A stretch of 64,000 nt of DNA from CAYPKG01 sp964411275. GTDB taxonomy: Bacteria; Bacillota; Clostridia; Christensenellales; CAG-138. The stretch lies in contig CAYPKG010000005.1 in the NCBI GenBank assembly GCA_964411275.1, positions 1 to 64,000 of the forward strand, written 5' to 3'. The notes beneath the pieces are model-generated. The model was not told the origin of the DNA, did not search any database, and worked only from the letters and a program-made list of their open reading frames with translations. Shown here one piece after another: positions 40,980 to 50,181 of the stretch. The stretch's first letter is position 1, and each line of letters begins with the position of its first letter. A program made the position numbers and the translations under genes.

Positions 40980-43700
40980 TTGGCAACAAGGTCAAATGCG
41001 GCAAAGAAGCGGGCGCAGGCCCAACAGACCCACCGGGAAATCGGCGGCGTGGGGCTGCTGGCGCTGGGAATATTTTTAGGGGTATGCCTGTACTCCGGCG
41101 CGGTGGGCCTGGTGGGAGAGGCTGTTACCGGCGTATTGTTCGGGCTTACGGGCTTGTTTGCGTATGCCGCGCCTGTGGCGCTGTGCGCTGCAGGCATCCT
41201 GCTCATCGCCTGCGCCGCAAGAACCCCCAGAAGGGGCCGCACGGCGCTGATATTGCTCGGGGTCGTCCTGGCGTTGACGCTGTTGCAGGTCATCGCGAAG
41301 CCCCTTCTTGGCACAGCGGAGTATCTTCCTTATATTCAAGGCGCTTTCATCAACGGGCGTGTGGATCACAACGGCGGTGGCGCCCTGGGCGCTATTTTGT
41401 GCTATCCGCTGCTGCTCTTAACCGGCGAGGCAGGCGCGTATATATTCCTCATCGCCGGGCTGCTCATCATCATATTGCTGGTGACAAGCCTGTCGCTGCG
41501 CAAAACTGGCCAGCAGGCCGCACAGGCCGCGCAGAAGGTCAAAACACAGATCCAGTACGCTTCCGAGCGGCATGCTGCTAGGAAACAGGAACTGTATACC
41601 GAAAGCCTGGAGGAGCAGGCGGTTCTCAACAGGCCCGCTCCCCGGCCCGCCGCCAGGGTGAAAAAGGAGCGGGGCAAAACGCCCATCATGCGCCCCGACA
41701 GGCCGGATGTGGAGTTCATTCCCCAGTCAGGCGCCATCGAAAAGCGTAAGCCGCGTTCCCTAAAAAAAGAGCCGGTGGGCGAGGCCTTAATGGAATCCGA
41801 TTTCGGCTATGAGCCGCTTGTGGAGGAGCCCGCCTTTATGGACGTCCTCGGCTATGATCCTGTGGAGCCCGTCATGGAACCCATGCTGGAGCCGCCGGGA
41901 AACCTCCGCAGACCCAAACCCTTTCTGCCGCAGCAGGAGCAATCCCCGGCCTTTGCCCCCCGCGCTGCCCGTGCCGGGGCGGTCGAAGCGGCCCCGGGCC
42001 TTGCGGTTGAGCCTGTGGAGGAGCTGCCGGACTGGGATCCGGGCGAGCCGCTCCCCTACGTGCCGCCGTCCTTCAGCCTGTTAAACGCCTCCCGGGTAAG
42101 CTATGCCCGGAGCACCGGGGAGTCCCCGGAGGTGGTCGGGCAGCTGCTGGTTGAAACGCTGCAGAATTTCAATGTTTTAGCGAAACTGGTCAACATCAGC
42201 GTAGGCCCGGTGATCACCCGGTTCGAGCTGCAGCCCGCCCCCGGCGTGCGGGTGAATAAAATCACCGCGTTAAGCGACGATATCGCCCTGGCGCTGGCGG
42301 CCCCCCGGGTGCGCATTGAGGCTCCTATCCCTGGAAAGGCGGCGGTGGGCATCGAGGTGCCCAACAAGGACATCGCTACGGTGGTGCTGCGGGATATCGT
42401 GGAAAGCCGGGAGTTTTCCGCCGCCAAATCCCCCATTACAATGGCGCTGGGCAAGGACATTGCGGGGAATATCGTGGTGGCGGACCTTGGGAAAATGCCG
42501 CACCTTTTGATTGCGGGGGCTACGGGCTCCGGCAAATCGGTGTGTATCAACGACATCATCATTTCCCTGATCTATAAATCCTCTCCGGAGGAGCTCCAGC
42601 TGATACTGGTGGACCCCAAGGTGGTGGAGCTCAGCGTCTTCGGCAATCTACCCCATTTACGGCTGCCTGTGGTAACGGACCCGAAAAAGGCGGCAGGGGC
42701 CCTGTGCGGTGCGGTCAAGGAAATGACAGACCGGTACCGCAAGTTTGCGGCGCTGGGGGCAAGGGACCTCGCGCGCTATAATGAGTTGCAGGAAAATCCC
42801 AGGGAGCGCCTGCCCAAACTGGTGATCATCATCGACGAGCTGGCGGACCTTATGATGGTAGCCCCGGACACGGTGGAGGACAGCATCTGCCGCATCGCGC
42901 AGCTGGGCCGCGCCTGCGGCATCCATCTGATCGTGGCAACCCAGCGGCCCAGCGCGGATATCATCACGGGGCTTATCAAGGCGAACATACCCTCGCGAAT
43001 TGCCTTTGCGGTATCCTCGGCGGTGGACAGCCGGATTATATTGGACGTGGCAGGTGCTGAAAAGCTGCTGGGCCGGGGGGACATGCTGTTCCATCCCAAC
43101 GGTGCGGGAAAACCCCAGCGCTGTCAGGGCGCGTTCGTGTCGGACGAAGAGGTGGAGCGGGTGGTGCGCCACTTCGAAAACCAGCAGATGACTCCCAATT
43201 TTGATGAAACGATGATTGAGGATATTGAAACGGGCCTGTCCAGTCCCGCCCAGGGCAACGGCAAGCAGGAGGACGAACTCTTGAGCGAGGCCGTGCGGGT
43301 GGTGCTGGACAGCGGGCAGGCCAGCATATCCATGATCCAGCGGCGGCTTAGGGTGGGCTATGCCCGTGCCGCGCGGCTGGTGGATATTATGGAGCAGCAC
43401 GGGTATGTCAGCGGATTTGATGGCAGCAAGCCAAGAAAGGTGCTGATTTCCCGGGCTCAGTACGAGCAGACATTTGGCGGCGGCGGCGGCGGGAACACCC
43501 CCAGGAGGGAAGCGCCGGAGGAAACCCCGCCGGCGGGTACGCTGCGCGGGACGGCTGCCGTGGCGAAACCCAGAAACCAGGCTCCGCCCCCACCGCAAAA
43601 GACTTTTACCGATTATGATGATGACGATCCGGACGCGCCATGGGCGCGCAAGCCCGGCGAGCCGCCGCCCTGGGAGGAGGTTCCCTTTGATGAGGAGTAA
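40980..43700 (+). CDS. ftsK: DNA translocase FtsK/SpoIIIE
   Basis: 906 residues from a TTG at 40980, 6 nt after GCGAGGTG; a GTG at 40971 lies inside that site. Four N-terminal membrane spans (about 20-165) anchor it at the septum. An acidic/proline-rich linker (about 170-370) precedes the motor: Walker A GATGSGKS (about 510), Walker B LVIIIDELADLMM, then a C-terminal gamma winged helix (about 760-825) for sequence-directed translocation. The Pro/Arg-rich tail after gamma (about 830-906) is longer than usual. It pumps chromosomal DNA into daughter cells or the forespore. Confidence 0.95.
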   Translation: MATRSNAAKKRAQAQQTHREIGGVGLLALGIFLGVCLYSGAVGLVGEAVTGVLFGLTGLFAYAAPVALCAAGILLIACAARTPRRGRTALILLGVVLALTLLQVIAKPLLGTAEYLPYIQGAFINGRVDHNGGGALGAILCYPLLLLTGEAGAYIFLIAGLLIIILLVTSLSLRKTGQQAAQAAQKVKTQIQYASERHAARKQELYTESLEEQAVLNRPAPRPAARVKKERGKTPIMRPDRPDVEFIPQSGAIEKRKPRSLKKEPVGEALMESDFGYEPLVEEPAFMDVLGYDPVEPVMEPMLEPPGNLRRPKPFLPQQEQSPAFAPRAARAGAVEAAPGLAVEPVEELPDWDPGEPLPYVPPSFSLLNASRVSYARSTGESPEVVGQLLVETLQNFNVLAKLVNISVGPVITRFELQPAPGVRVNKITALSDDIALALAAPRVRIEAPIPGKAAVGIEVPNKDIATVVLRDIVESREFSAAKSPITMALGKDIAGNIVVADLGKMPHLLIAGATGSGKSVCINDIIISLIYKSSPEELQLILVDPKVVELSVFGNLPHLRLPVVTDPKKAAGALCGAVKEMTDRYRKFAALGARDLARYNELQENPRERLPKLVIIIDELADLMMVAPDTVEDSICRIAQLGRACGIHLIVATQRPSADIITGLIKANIPSRIAFAVSSAVDSRIILDVAGAEKLLGRGDMLFHPNGAGKPQRCQGAFVSDEEVERVVRHFENQQMTPNFDETMIEDIETGLSSPAQGNGKQEDELLSEAVRVVLDSGQASISMIQRRLRVGYARAARLVDIMEQHGYVSGFDGSKPRKVLISRAQYEQTFGGGGGGNTPRREAPEETPPAGTLRGTAAVAKPRNQAPPPPQKTFTDYDDDDPDAPWARKPGEPPPWEEVPFDEE

Positions 43701-45006
43701 AGCGCGCACCGTGGGGGTCATTTCGCTGGGCTGCTCAAAAAACCAGGTGGACACCGAGAGGATGTTGGGCATCCTCAAGGCTGCCGGCGGGTATGAGTTT
43801 GTGAAAAGCCCGGGATTGGCCGAGGTGTTGATCGTGAATACCTGCGGGTTTATAGAGCCCGCGAAGCAGGAAAGCATAGACGCCATTTTAGAAATGGCCG
43901 AATATAAGAAGAAGGGCCGCTGCCGCGCGCTGGTTGTCACCGGCTGCTTAAGCGAGCGGTACCGGCAGGAATTACCGCCGGAGCTGCCGGAGGCGGATTT
44001 GTTTCTTGGCGTGCGGGAGTATGAAATGCTGCCCGGACGCCTTGCGGCATTTTTTCAGGAGGATGGGCCGGATCAGGCGTTTTGCGGCGCGCCCCGGATG
44101 CTGACCACGCCGCCCTACACAGCATATCTTCGGGTGGGAGACGGGTGCGACAACCGCTGCGCCTATTGCGCCATCCCCCTTATCCGCGGGCCGCTGTGCA
44201 GCGCCACGTTTGAGTCCCTCGTCGCGGAAGCAGAGAGACTTTCGGACATTGGCGTGACGGAGCTGACGCTCATCGCCCAGGATACCTCTGGCTATGGGCG
44301 GGATTTATACGGGAAACCCATGCTGCTGCCGCTGATGGAGCGCATCGCGGACATCCCGAAGCTCCAGTGGGTAAGGGTTCTCTATACCTATCCGGACACG
44401 GTGACCACACAACTGGTGGAGGGGATCTGCCGCAACGGGAAGATCTGCAATTACCTGGACATCCCCTTACAGCATATCAATGCCGGCATTCTCAAAAGCA
44501 TGAACCGGCGGGGCACGCCGGAACACATCAGGGCGGTGTTGGACTGGATTAGAGCAAACGCCCCGGACTTTATGCTGCGCACCACCATGATGGTGGGCTT
44601 CCCTGGGGAGACGGAGGAGATGTTCCAGGAACTCCTGGCGTTTCTTCGGGAATATCCCTTCGACCGGGTCGGCGCGTTTGCCTTTTCCGCGGAGGAGGGG
44701 ACGGCTGCGTTCGATATGCCGGGGCAGGTTCCAGAAGAGGTCAAGCAAGCGCGGCTCCACGCGCTGATGGCCCAGCAGGCTAAAATATCCCGCGAGCGAA
44801 ACGAAGCCAGGGTGGGCACAAAAACCAAGGTGCTCATTACCGGCAGGCAGGGGGATACATTCATCGGACGCTCCTACGCGGAAGCGCCGGAGGTGGACGG
44901 CCAGATTATTTTAACAAGCACCAGGGCGCGCCAAATTGGGGACTATGTGATGGCGCGGCTAATACGGGCGGGGGATTATGACATGATGGGAGAGGTACTC
45001 GAATGA
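43690..45006 (+). CDS. rimO: Ribosomal protein S12 methylthiotransferase
   Basis: 438 residues. It adds a methylthio group to Asp88/89 of ribosomal protein S12. The N-terminal MTTase domain has three cluster cysteines (SLGCSKNQ, NTCGFI, VTGCL), the radical-SAM core has CDNRCAYC (CxxxCxxC), and a C-terminal TRAM domain spans about 375-438. The ATG at 43690 is 9 nt after GAGGAGG and overlaps the end of ftsK by 11 bp. Confidence 0.95.
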   Translation: MRSKARTVGVISLGCSKNQVDTERMLGILKAAGGYEFVKSPGLAEVLIVNTCGFIEPAKQESIDAILEMAEYKKKGRCRALVVTGCLSERYRQELPPELPEADLFLGVREYEMLPGRLAAFFQEDGPDQAFCGAPRMLTTPPYTAYLRVGDGCDNRCAYCAIPLIRGPLCSATFESLVAEAERLSDIGVTELTLIAQDTSGYGRDLYGKPMLLPLMERIADIPKLQWVRVLYTYPDTVTTQLVEGICRNGKICNYLDIPLQHINAGILKSMNRRGTPEHIRAVLDWIRANAPDFMLRTTMMVGFPGETEEMFQELLAFLREYPFDRVGAFAFSAEEGTAAFDMPGQVPEEVKQARLHALMAQQAKISRERNEARVGTKTKVLITGRQGDTFIGRSYAEAPEVDGQIILTSTRARQIGDYVMARLIRAGDYDMMGEVLE

Positions 45007-45560
45007 ATTTGCCCAATAAGTTGACGCTTTTGCGCATGGCGCTTACCCCTGTGTTTGTGGCATGCTTTTATCTGCCCACAAAGCACTGGGCGCTGATCGC
45101 CCTCATCGTATTTGTGGGCGCGTATGTGACGGACGTGATCGACGGGCAGTACGCGAGAAAGCATAATATCGTCACGGACTTCGGCAAGCTGATGGACCCC
45201 ATTGCCGACAAGGTGCTCACAGCCGCGTCCTTCGTCATGCTCAACAGCTTTGGCCTCATCAGCCCGATTGTGACAATCGTGGTAGTGGCCCGGGAGCTGG
45301 CCATCAGCGGCTTTCGGCTGGTCGCGGCGGGCAGTGGCATCGTCATCGCCGCAAGCTGGCTTGGAAAAACAAAAACCGTTTCTCAGTTTCTGGGCGCGCT
45401 GCTGATACTGATCGCCCAGTACGCCACCACCTGTCTGGGGATAGGGAACTGGATCATGGTTCTTGCCCAGGCCGTCATCTGGATATCCGTGTTGTTTACC
45501 ATTTGGTCCGGCGTGGATTACGTGGTAAAGAACAGCAAAAGCGTGGATTTGTCCAAATAA
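45003..45560 (+). CDS. pgsA: CDP-diacylglycerol-glycerol-3-phosphate 3-phosphatidyltransferase
   Basis: 185 residues with about five membrane spans. It makes phosphatidylglycerol phosphate, the committed step to phosphatidylglycerol. The CDP-alcohol phosphotransferase motif is complete: D-x2-D-G-x2-A-R-x8-G-x3-D-x3-D in the segment around residues 43-65 (DVIDGQYAR ... GKLMDPIAD). It starts with an ATGA overlap on rimO. The order rimO-pgsA-cinA-recA is typical of Firmicutes. Confidence 0.95.
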   Translation: MNLPNKLTLLRMALTPVFVACFYLPTKHWALIALIVFVGAYVTDVIDGQYARKHNIVTDFGKLMDPIADKVLTAASFVMLNSFGLISPIVTIVVVARELAISGFRLVAAGSGIVIAASWLGKTKTVSQFLGALLILIAQYATTCLGIGNWIMVLAQAVIWISVLFTIWSGVDYVVKNSKSVDLSK

Positions 45561-45613
45561 AAATGGTATTGTGGGCAAACTGATGACGACGTAATGTTTT
45601 AAGGAGAAGGTTC

Positions 45614-46852
45614 ATGATCGCTGAATTGATTTGTGTTGGCACGGAATTGCTCATGGGGCAGGTGCTCAACACCGACGCGCAGTTTATGGCCCGGGCGCTT
45701 GTGCCCCTGGGGGTGAATGTATACCATCAGGTGACGGTTGGCGACAATGCGGGCCGGCTCTTAGATGTCCTGGAAACGGCGCTCAAGCGGGCGGACGTGG
45801 CGATTTTGTCCGGCGGCCTGGGGCCTACGGGGGATGATTTGACAAAAGAGACGGTGGCCCGCTGCTTTGGCCGGAAAATGGTCAATGACGAGCAGGCGCT
45901 TTTTACGCTTCATGAGCGGTTTGACAGGCAGAACCGGGAAATGACCCCCAACAATCTCAAGCAGGCCGTGTTCCCGGAGGGCTCCATCATATTGCCCAAC
46001 CCGAACGGCACGGCCCCAGGCTGCATCGTGGAACGGGAGGACGGCAAAGCCGCCATCCTGCTGCCCGGGCCGCCCAGGGAGCTGATGCCCATGTTTACAC
46101 AAAGCGTCATGCCGTATCTGGAAAAGCGCACTGAACAAAAGCTGTTTTCAAGGGAGCTGAGGATTTTCGGCAAGGGCGAGTCTACGGTGGAATATGAGCT
46201 GCGGGATCTCATTGCCGCGCAGGACAACCCCACAATCGCGCCCTACGCTGAGATGAACGAGGTGACATTGCGCGTCACCGCCCGCTGCCAGGACGTGGCC
46301 GAGGGGAAGGCGATGGTACAGGTTGTCATAGACGAGATCGTTGACCGCCTGGGGGACGTGGTATATTCGGTGGACGGGATCAAAATGCCCGCCGTATGCA
46401 TCGGGCTGCTGGAGGCGCAAGGCAAAACCCTTGCGGTGGCCGAAAGCTGCACCGGCGGTATGCTCACCTCCACATTGGTGGACGTGCCTGGCTGCTCCCA
46501 GGTGCTGCTCGAAGGGTGTGTTACCTATTCCGATGCCGCGAAATTCCGCCGCCTTGGGGTGAGTGGGGCGACGCTGCGCAAACATGGGGCGGTCAGCAGC
46601 GAATGCGTCAAGGAGATGGCTATGGGCATGCGGCGGACGGCCGGGACGGATTACGCGCTGGCCACCACAGGGATCGCTGGCCCAGGCGGCGGGACGAAAC
46701 GAAAGCCTGTGGGTCTTGTGTATGTGGCGCTGGCCACGGAACACGGCGTTACGGTGAAGGAGCTTAGACTCAATGGCGACCGGGGCCGCATCCGGCATAG
46801 CGCATTGCTCCACGCGCTGGACATGCTTCGCAGGGAACTTGTTTCCGTATAA
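45614..46852 (+). CDS. cinA: CinA-family protein (nicotinamide-nucleotide amidohydrolase / competence-damage protein)
   Basis: 412 residues, full two-domain form. The N-terminal MoCF/COG1058 domain (about 1-170; GTELLMGQ, LSGGLGPTGDD, LPGPP) carries ADP-ribose-type pyrophosphatase activity in studied relatives. The C-terminal PncC domain (about 255-410; AESCTGGMLTS, TGIAGPGGG) deamidates nicotinamide mononucleotide. AAGGAGAAGG precedes the ATG. It stands directly before recA, the classic arrangement. Confidence 0.95.
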   Translation: MIAELICVGTELLMGQVLNTDAQFMARALVPLGVNVYHQVTVGDNAGRLLDVLETALKRADVAILSGGLGPTGDDLTKETVARCFGRKMVNDEQALFTLHERFDRQNREMTPNNLKQAVFPEGSIILPNPNGTAPGCIVEREDGKAAILLPGPPRELMPMFTQSVMPYLEKRTEQKLFSRELRIFGKGESTVEYELRDLIAAQDNPTIAPYAEMNEVTLRVTARCQDVAEGKAMVQVVIDEIVDRLGDVVYSVDGIKMPAVCIGLLEAQGKTLAVAESCTGGMLTSTLVDVPGCSQVLLEGCVTYSDAAKFRRLGVSGATLRKHGAVSSECVKEMAMGMRRTAGTDYALATTGIAGPGGGTKRKPVGLVYVALATEHGVTVKELRLNGDRGRIRHSALLHALDMLRRELVSV

Positions 46853-46892
46853 GAAACTTTTGCTTCCCTTTGGAGGCAAGTCATGGTATACT
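46834..46892 (+). promoter_or_regulatory. recA: recA promoter with a near-match SOS box
   Basis: An extended -10 TGGTATACT (46884-46892) lies 38 nt before recA. GGAACTTGTTTCC (46834-46846) departs by one base from the LexA half-site pattern GAAC-N4-GTTC; it overlaps the last codons of cinA and lies about 40 bp upstream of the -10, farther than usual. Confidence 0.4.
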
Positions 46893-46930
46893 AATGTTAG
46901 TAATTCAGAAAAGGATGGGTAAGAACGGCC

Positions 46931-48001
46931 ATGTCAGTGGAGAAATCAAAAGCATTAAAGGAAGCCCTGGGACAAATCGAAAAACAATTCGGCAAGGGCG
47001 CGGTTATGAAGCTGGGGGACAAGGCGAGCATCGCCGTCTCCGTGATCCCCACAGGGTGCCTGGAGCTGGACTTCGCGCTGGGCGTGGGCGGCCTGCCCAG
47101 GGGGCGTATCGTGGAGATCTACGGGCCGGAGGCTTCCGGTAAAACCACGGTGGCCCTCCATATAATCGCGGAGGCGCAAAAGGCCGGCGGCACCGCCGCA
47201 TTTGTGGATGCGGAGCACGCTCTCGATCCCCTCTACGCGAAAAACCTCGGGGTGAACACAGAAGAATTGTATGTATCCCAACCGGATACTGGCGAGCAGG
47301 CGCTGGATATTACGGAAGCGCTGGTGCGCTCCGGCGCCATCGACGTGCTGGTGGTGGACTCCGTGGCGGCGCTGGTGCCCAAAGCGGAAATCGAGGGGGA
47401 CATGGGTGACTCCCATGTGGGTACCCAGGCGCGGCTGATGGCCCGGGCCCTTCGAAAGCTCACGGGCACCGCGTCGAAAACCAATACGGTGGTGGTCTTC
47501 ATCAACCAGCTTAGGGAAAAGGTGGGGGTCATGTTCGGAAGCCCGGAAATCACCACCGGCGGCAGGGCGCTGAAATACGGCGCGTCCGTCCGCCTTGATG
47601 TGCGCAAAATCGAGACGCTGAAAAACGGCAACGAGTTTGTCGGCAACCGCACCAGGGTAAAAGTCGTGAAAAACAAGGTGGCTCCTCCGTTTAAGCTGGC
47701 GGAGTTCGACATCATATACGGTGAGGGGATTTCCAAGGAGGGCTCCATCCTGGATCTCGGGGTGGCGCAAAAGGTCATCATGAAGACAGGCGCATGGTAT
47801 TCCTACAACGAAATCCGCATGGCGCAGGGCCGGGACAATGCACGGCTGTTCCTAAAGGACAACCCGGAGATGTGCCAGAAAATCGAAGCGCAGCTTCGCG
47901 CAAAACTCAAGGAGGAGCAGGACAAGGCCGCTGCCGAGGTTGCCGCAAAGCGGGGGGCTGAGGAAGCGGAGACTGCTGCTTCCGCAAAAGACGAGGTATA
48001 G
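46931..48001 (+). CDS. recA: Recombinase RecA
   Basis: 356 residues. It forms ATP-dependent filaments on single-stranded DNA for strand exchange and LexA cleavage. Walker A GPEASGKTT (about 67-75), the VDSVAALVP Walker B segment, the L1/L2 DNA-binding loops (around MGDSHVG and FGSPETTTGG-like sequence) and the KNKVAPPFK segment are all present. The C-terminal tail is Ala/Glu-rich, as is usual. The ATG at 46931 has a modest AAGGAT site. Confidence 0.98.
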   Translation: MSVEKSKALKEALGQIEKQFGKGAVMKLGDKASIAVSVIPTGCLELDFALGVGGLPRGRIVEIYGPEASGKTTVALHIIAEAQKAGGTAAFVDAEHALDPLYAKNLGVNTEELYVSQPDTGEQALDITEALVRSGAIDVLVVDSVAALVPKAEIEGDMGDSHVGTQARLMARALRKLTGTASKTNTVVVFINQLREKVGVMFGSPEITTGGRALKYGASVRLDVRKIETLKNGNEFVGNRTRVKVVKNKVAPPFKLAEFDIIYGEGISKEGSILDLGVAQKVIMKTGAWYSYNEIRMAQGRDNARLFLKDNPEMCQKIEAQLRAKLKEEQDKAAAEVAAKRGAEEAETAASAKDEV

Positions 48002-48003
48002 TT

Positions 48004-49188
48004 TTGACTTCGCTATTCATCAGGCTGTTTATTAAAAATCCCGAGGCCGTGCACACCCCATTGGTGCGCGCGGCCTACGGCGTGCTGGCGGGGGTTGTGG
48101 GGATCGTGCTCAATCTCTTGCTGTGCGCCGGAAAGTTTTTGATCGGTACGCTGACGGGGAGCATCGCCATCCAGGCGGACGCGGTGAACAACCTGTCGGA
48201 CGTGGGCTCCTCTGTGGTGATGCTCATTGGCTTTGTCATGGCCCGCAGGCCAGCCGACGCGGAGCATCCCTATGGCCATGGCCGCGTGGAGTACGTGGCT
48301 GGGCTTGTGGTTGCGTTTTTGATCCTGCTGGTCGGGGTGGATCTGGGGCGGGAGGCGTTTGCAAAAATACTTGCCCCGGTTCCCGTGACGTTCAGCTATA
48401 TTTCAGTGGTGGTCCTGCTGCTGTCCATATTGGTGAAGCTGTGGATGGGCTATTTTACCGCGGCCCTTGGCAAGCGGATTGAGTCTAAGACAATGGCCGC
48501 CGCCACCACCGACAGCCGAAACGACGTGGTAGCCACATCGCTGGTGCTTATTTCCCTTGTAGCCTCTCATCTGCTTCATGTGGAGCTGGACGGATATATG
48601 GGTCTGCTGGCGGCTTTGTTTGTGCTGTATTCCGGCGTCGGCATCGTCAAGGATACCCTAAGCCCGCTGATGGGGGAAGCGCCCCGGCCGGAGATGGTGG
48701 ACGAGCTGACAAAACGGCTTTTGTCCTATGATGGCATCATCGGCATTCATGACCTGATGCTCCATGATTATGGCCCGGGAAGCGTTTTGGCCACGGTACA
48801 CGCCGAGGTGTCCGCCACGGCGGATATACTGGAAACCCACGAGATGATCGATAAGGCGGAGCGGGAGATTGGCGGGGCCATGAATCTTCATTTGACCATC
48901 CATATGGACCCGCTGGCAGTAGACGACGAGGAGACCAACCGAATTAGGCAGAGGGTGGCCGAGACTGTCGCCGCAATCGACGAAAGGCTGAGCACCCATG
49001 ATTTTCGCATGGTGCCTGGGGAGGAGCAGATCAATCTGATATTCGACCTTGTGGTGCCCTATGGCGTAAGCCGGGACTGGATCGGTAATATCAAGCGCCG
49101 CATCCGGGGGGCGATGGGGGAAGTGGACCCCCGCTACCGGTGCGTGATTACCGTGGACAGCGATTATAGCAGCGGGAGAATGAAATAA
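48004..49188 (+). CDS. Cation diffusion facilitator (CDF) transporter
   Basis: 394 residues from a TTG at 48004, with GAGGT 7 nt upstream and just 2 bp after recA. Six membrane spans in about residues 18-215. The metal site residues are visible in span 2 (AVNNLSDVGSS) and span 5 (TTDSRNDVVAT); HPYGHGRVEY is the cytosolic His loop between spans 2 and 3. The C-terminal cytoplasmic domain (about 220-310) is followed by an extra ~80-residue second copy-like region. It exports Zn, Mn, Fe or similar divalent cations by proton antiport; the metal cannot be chosen safely. Confidence 0.9.
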   Translation: MTSLFIRLFIKNPEAVHTPLVRAAYGVLAGVVGIVLNLLLCAGKFLIGTLTGSIAIQADAVNNLSDVGSSVVMLIGFVMARRPADAEHPYGHGRVEYVAGLVVAFLILLVGVDLGREAFAKILAPVPVTFSYISVVVLLLSILVKLWMGYFTAALGKRIESKTMAAATTDSRNDVVATSLVLISLVASHLLHVELDGYMGLLAALFVLYSGVGIVKDTLSPLMGEAPRPEMVDELTKRLLSYDGIIGIHDLMLHDYGPGSVLATVHAEVSATADILETHEMIDKAEREIGGAMNLHLTIHMDPLAVDDEETNRIRQRVAETVAAIDERLSTHDFRMVPGEEQINLIFDLVVPYGVSRDWIGNIKRRIRGAMGEVDPRYRCVITVDSDYSSGRMK

Positions 49189-49202
49189 AAGTGAAAGCCC
49201 CC

Positions 49203-49279
49203 TATAATGGCAGGAACGAAAGCGCCTGGAGCAGTAAGACGAGTAACATAGCTTAGCCTACATAGGTTAGGCGAAGCTA
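49203..49279 (+). promoter_or_regulatory. -10-like element and 12-bp hairpin in the leader of the FUSC-like gene
   Basis: TATAAT at 49203-49208 without a good -35. Arms TAGCTTAGCCTA (49249-49260) and TAGGCGAAGCTA (49268-49279) pair at 11 of 12 positions and end just before the GGGAGGA site (49284-49290), so the stem could regulate translation. No T-run. Confidence 0.5.
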
Positions 49280-49299
49280 CGCTGGGAGGATCTTGTTTT

Positions 49300-49890
49300 A
49301 TGGACGTGCATCCCAGTTACCGTATCGGAAAACGGACGGTTAAAACCACAATTGCCACGCTGCTGGCCATGGTCTATATGGTGCTGGCCCAGCGCGGCAC
49401 GGTGATTGCCCCGCTTTGCGCTGTGATTGCCATGAAAACCACCCAAGAGGATTCCTTGAAGACGCTCAAGCTGCGCCTGCTTGCCACGTTTATTGGCGGG
49501 GTCATCGGCCTGATTGTCATCGAGATTGGCTTATTGGTGCCCAATTATTACTACGGCTGGAATATCCTATTGGTGAGCATTGCAATTATGCTGGATATAT
49601 ACGTGTGCAATGCACTGAATGTCCGGGACGCAGTTGTGCTGTCCGCGGCCACAATTCTCGTGGTGACAAACGTGCAGACAATCGTGCCTCAGGACCGGAT
49701 TTGGTATACACTGGGGCGGATTATAGACACGGCTGTGGGCGCAGTGATCGCCACGCTGGTGAATGTCTATCTTTGGCCCGCCCGTCCGGGAGCGAAGCCC
49801 GTTTCAATACCCCAGGGCTCCCAAATGCAGGAAATGGGCCTGGCGGAGGACTTGGACGAAACGCTGCAGGTGCTGGAGGAGGAACGCTAA
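49300..49890 (+). CDS. Aromatic acid exporter-like membrane protein (FUSC/ArAE family)
   Basis: 196 residues. R-I-G-K-R-T-V-K-T-T-I-A at the N terminus and about five membrane spans (about 18-155), with the conserved T-A-V-G-A-V-I-A-T-L-V-N segment, match the compact Gram-positive ArAE/DUF939 proteins. A short Glu-rich cytoplasmic tail follows in place of the larger C-terminal domain of longer members. A role in exporting aromatic or fusaric-acid-like compounds is inferred from the family only. GGGAGGA is 9 nt before the ATG. Confidence 0.8.
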   Translation: MDVHPSYRIGKRTVKTTIATLLAMVYMVLAQRGTVIAPLCAVIAMKTTQEDSLKTLKLRLLATFIGGVIGLIVIEIGLLVPNYYYGWNILLVSIAIMLDIYVCNALNVRDAVVLSAATILVVTNVQTIVPQDRIWYTLGRIIDTAVGAVIATLVNVYLWPARPGAKPVSIPQGSQMQEMGLAEDLDETLQVLEEER

Positions 49891-49959
49891 GCGCTTGGCA
49901 TCCCCGCGATGTTTGCGGCCAATGGGGAAAATAATGGAGGATATTGAACGACGTTTTTC

Positions 49960-49987
49960 TTGACTTTCAGAATTGATTTGATATAAT
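49960..49987 (+). promoter_or_regulatory. Promoter of tRNA-Arg
   Basis: TTGACT (49960-49965), 16 bp, TATAAT (49982-49987), 25 bp before the tRNA. Confidence 0.8.
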
Positions 49988-50012
49988 AAATGTTGCGCTG
50001 GAAACAGTGTGT

Positions 50013-50089
50013 GCGCCCTTGGCTCAGCTGGATAGAGCGTTTGGCTACGGACCAGAAGGTCGGGGGTTCGAATCCCTCAGGGCGCGCCA
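50013..50089 (+). tRNA. tRNA-Arg (anticodon ACG), CCA end encoded
   Basis: Acceptor GCGCCCT/AGGGCGC, D arm GCTC/GAGC, anticodon arm TTTGG-CTACGGA-CCAGA (anticodon ACG, presumably edited to ICG), T arm CGGGG-TTCGAAT-CCCT(C), and CCA at 50087-50089. Confidence 0.95.
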
Positions 50090-50094
50090 GGAAC

Positions 50095-50128
50095 AATCCC
50101 CGAACCGTCTCTGGTTTGGGGATTTTCT
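50095..50128 (+). terminator. Terminator of tRNA-Arg
   Basis: Perfect 12-bp arms AATCCCCGAACC (50095-50106) and GGTTTGGGGATT (50113-50124), then TTCTATTT. Confidence 0.9.
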
Positions 50129-50181
50129 ATTTGGGAACTACCCGGCATCTTTGTTAAACTGACCTATCAGGAGGCTAATCT

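Noticed and set aside
41803..42084. Small open frames on top of the ftsK linker
   Set aside because: They are in-phase shadows of a Pro/Glu-rich linker and lack start signals.
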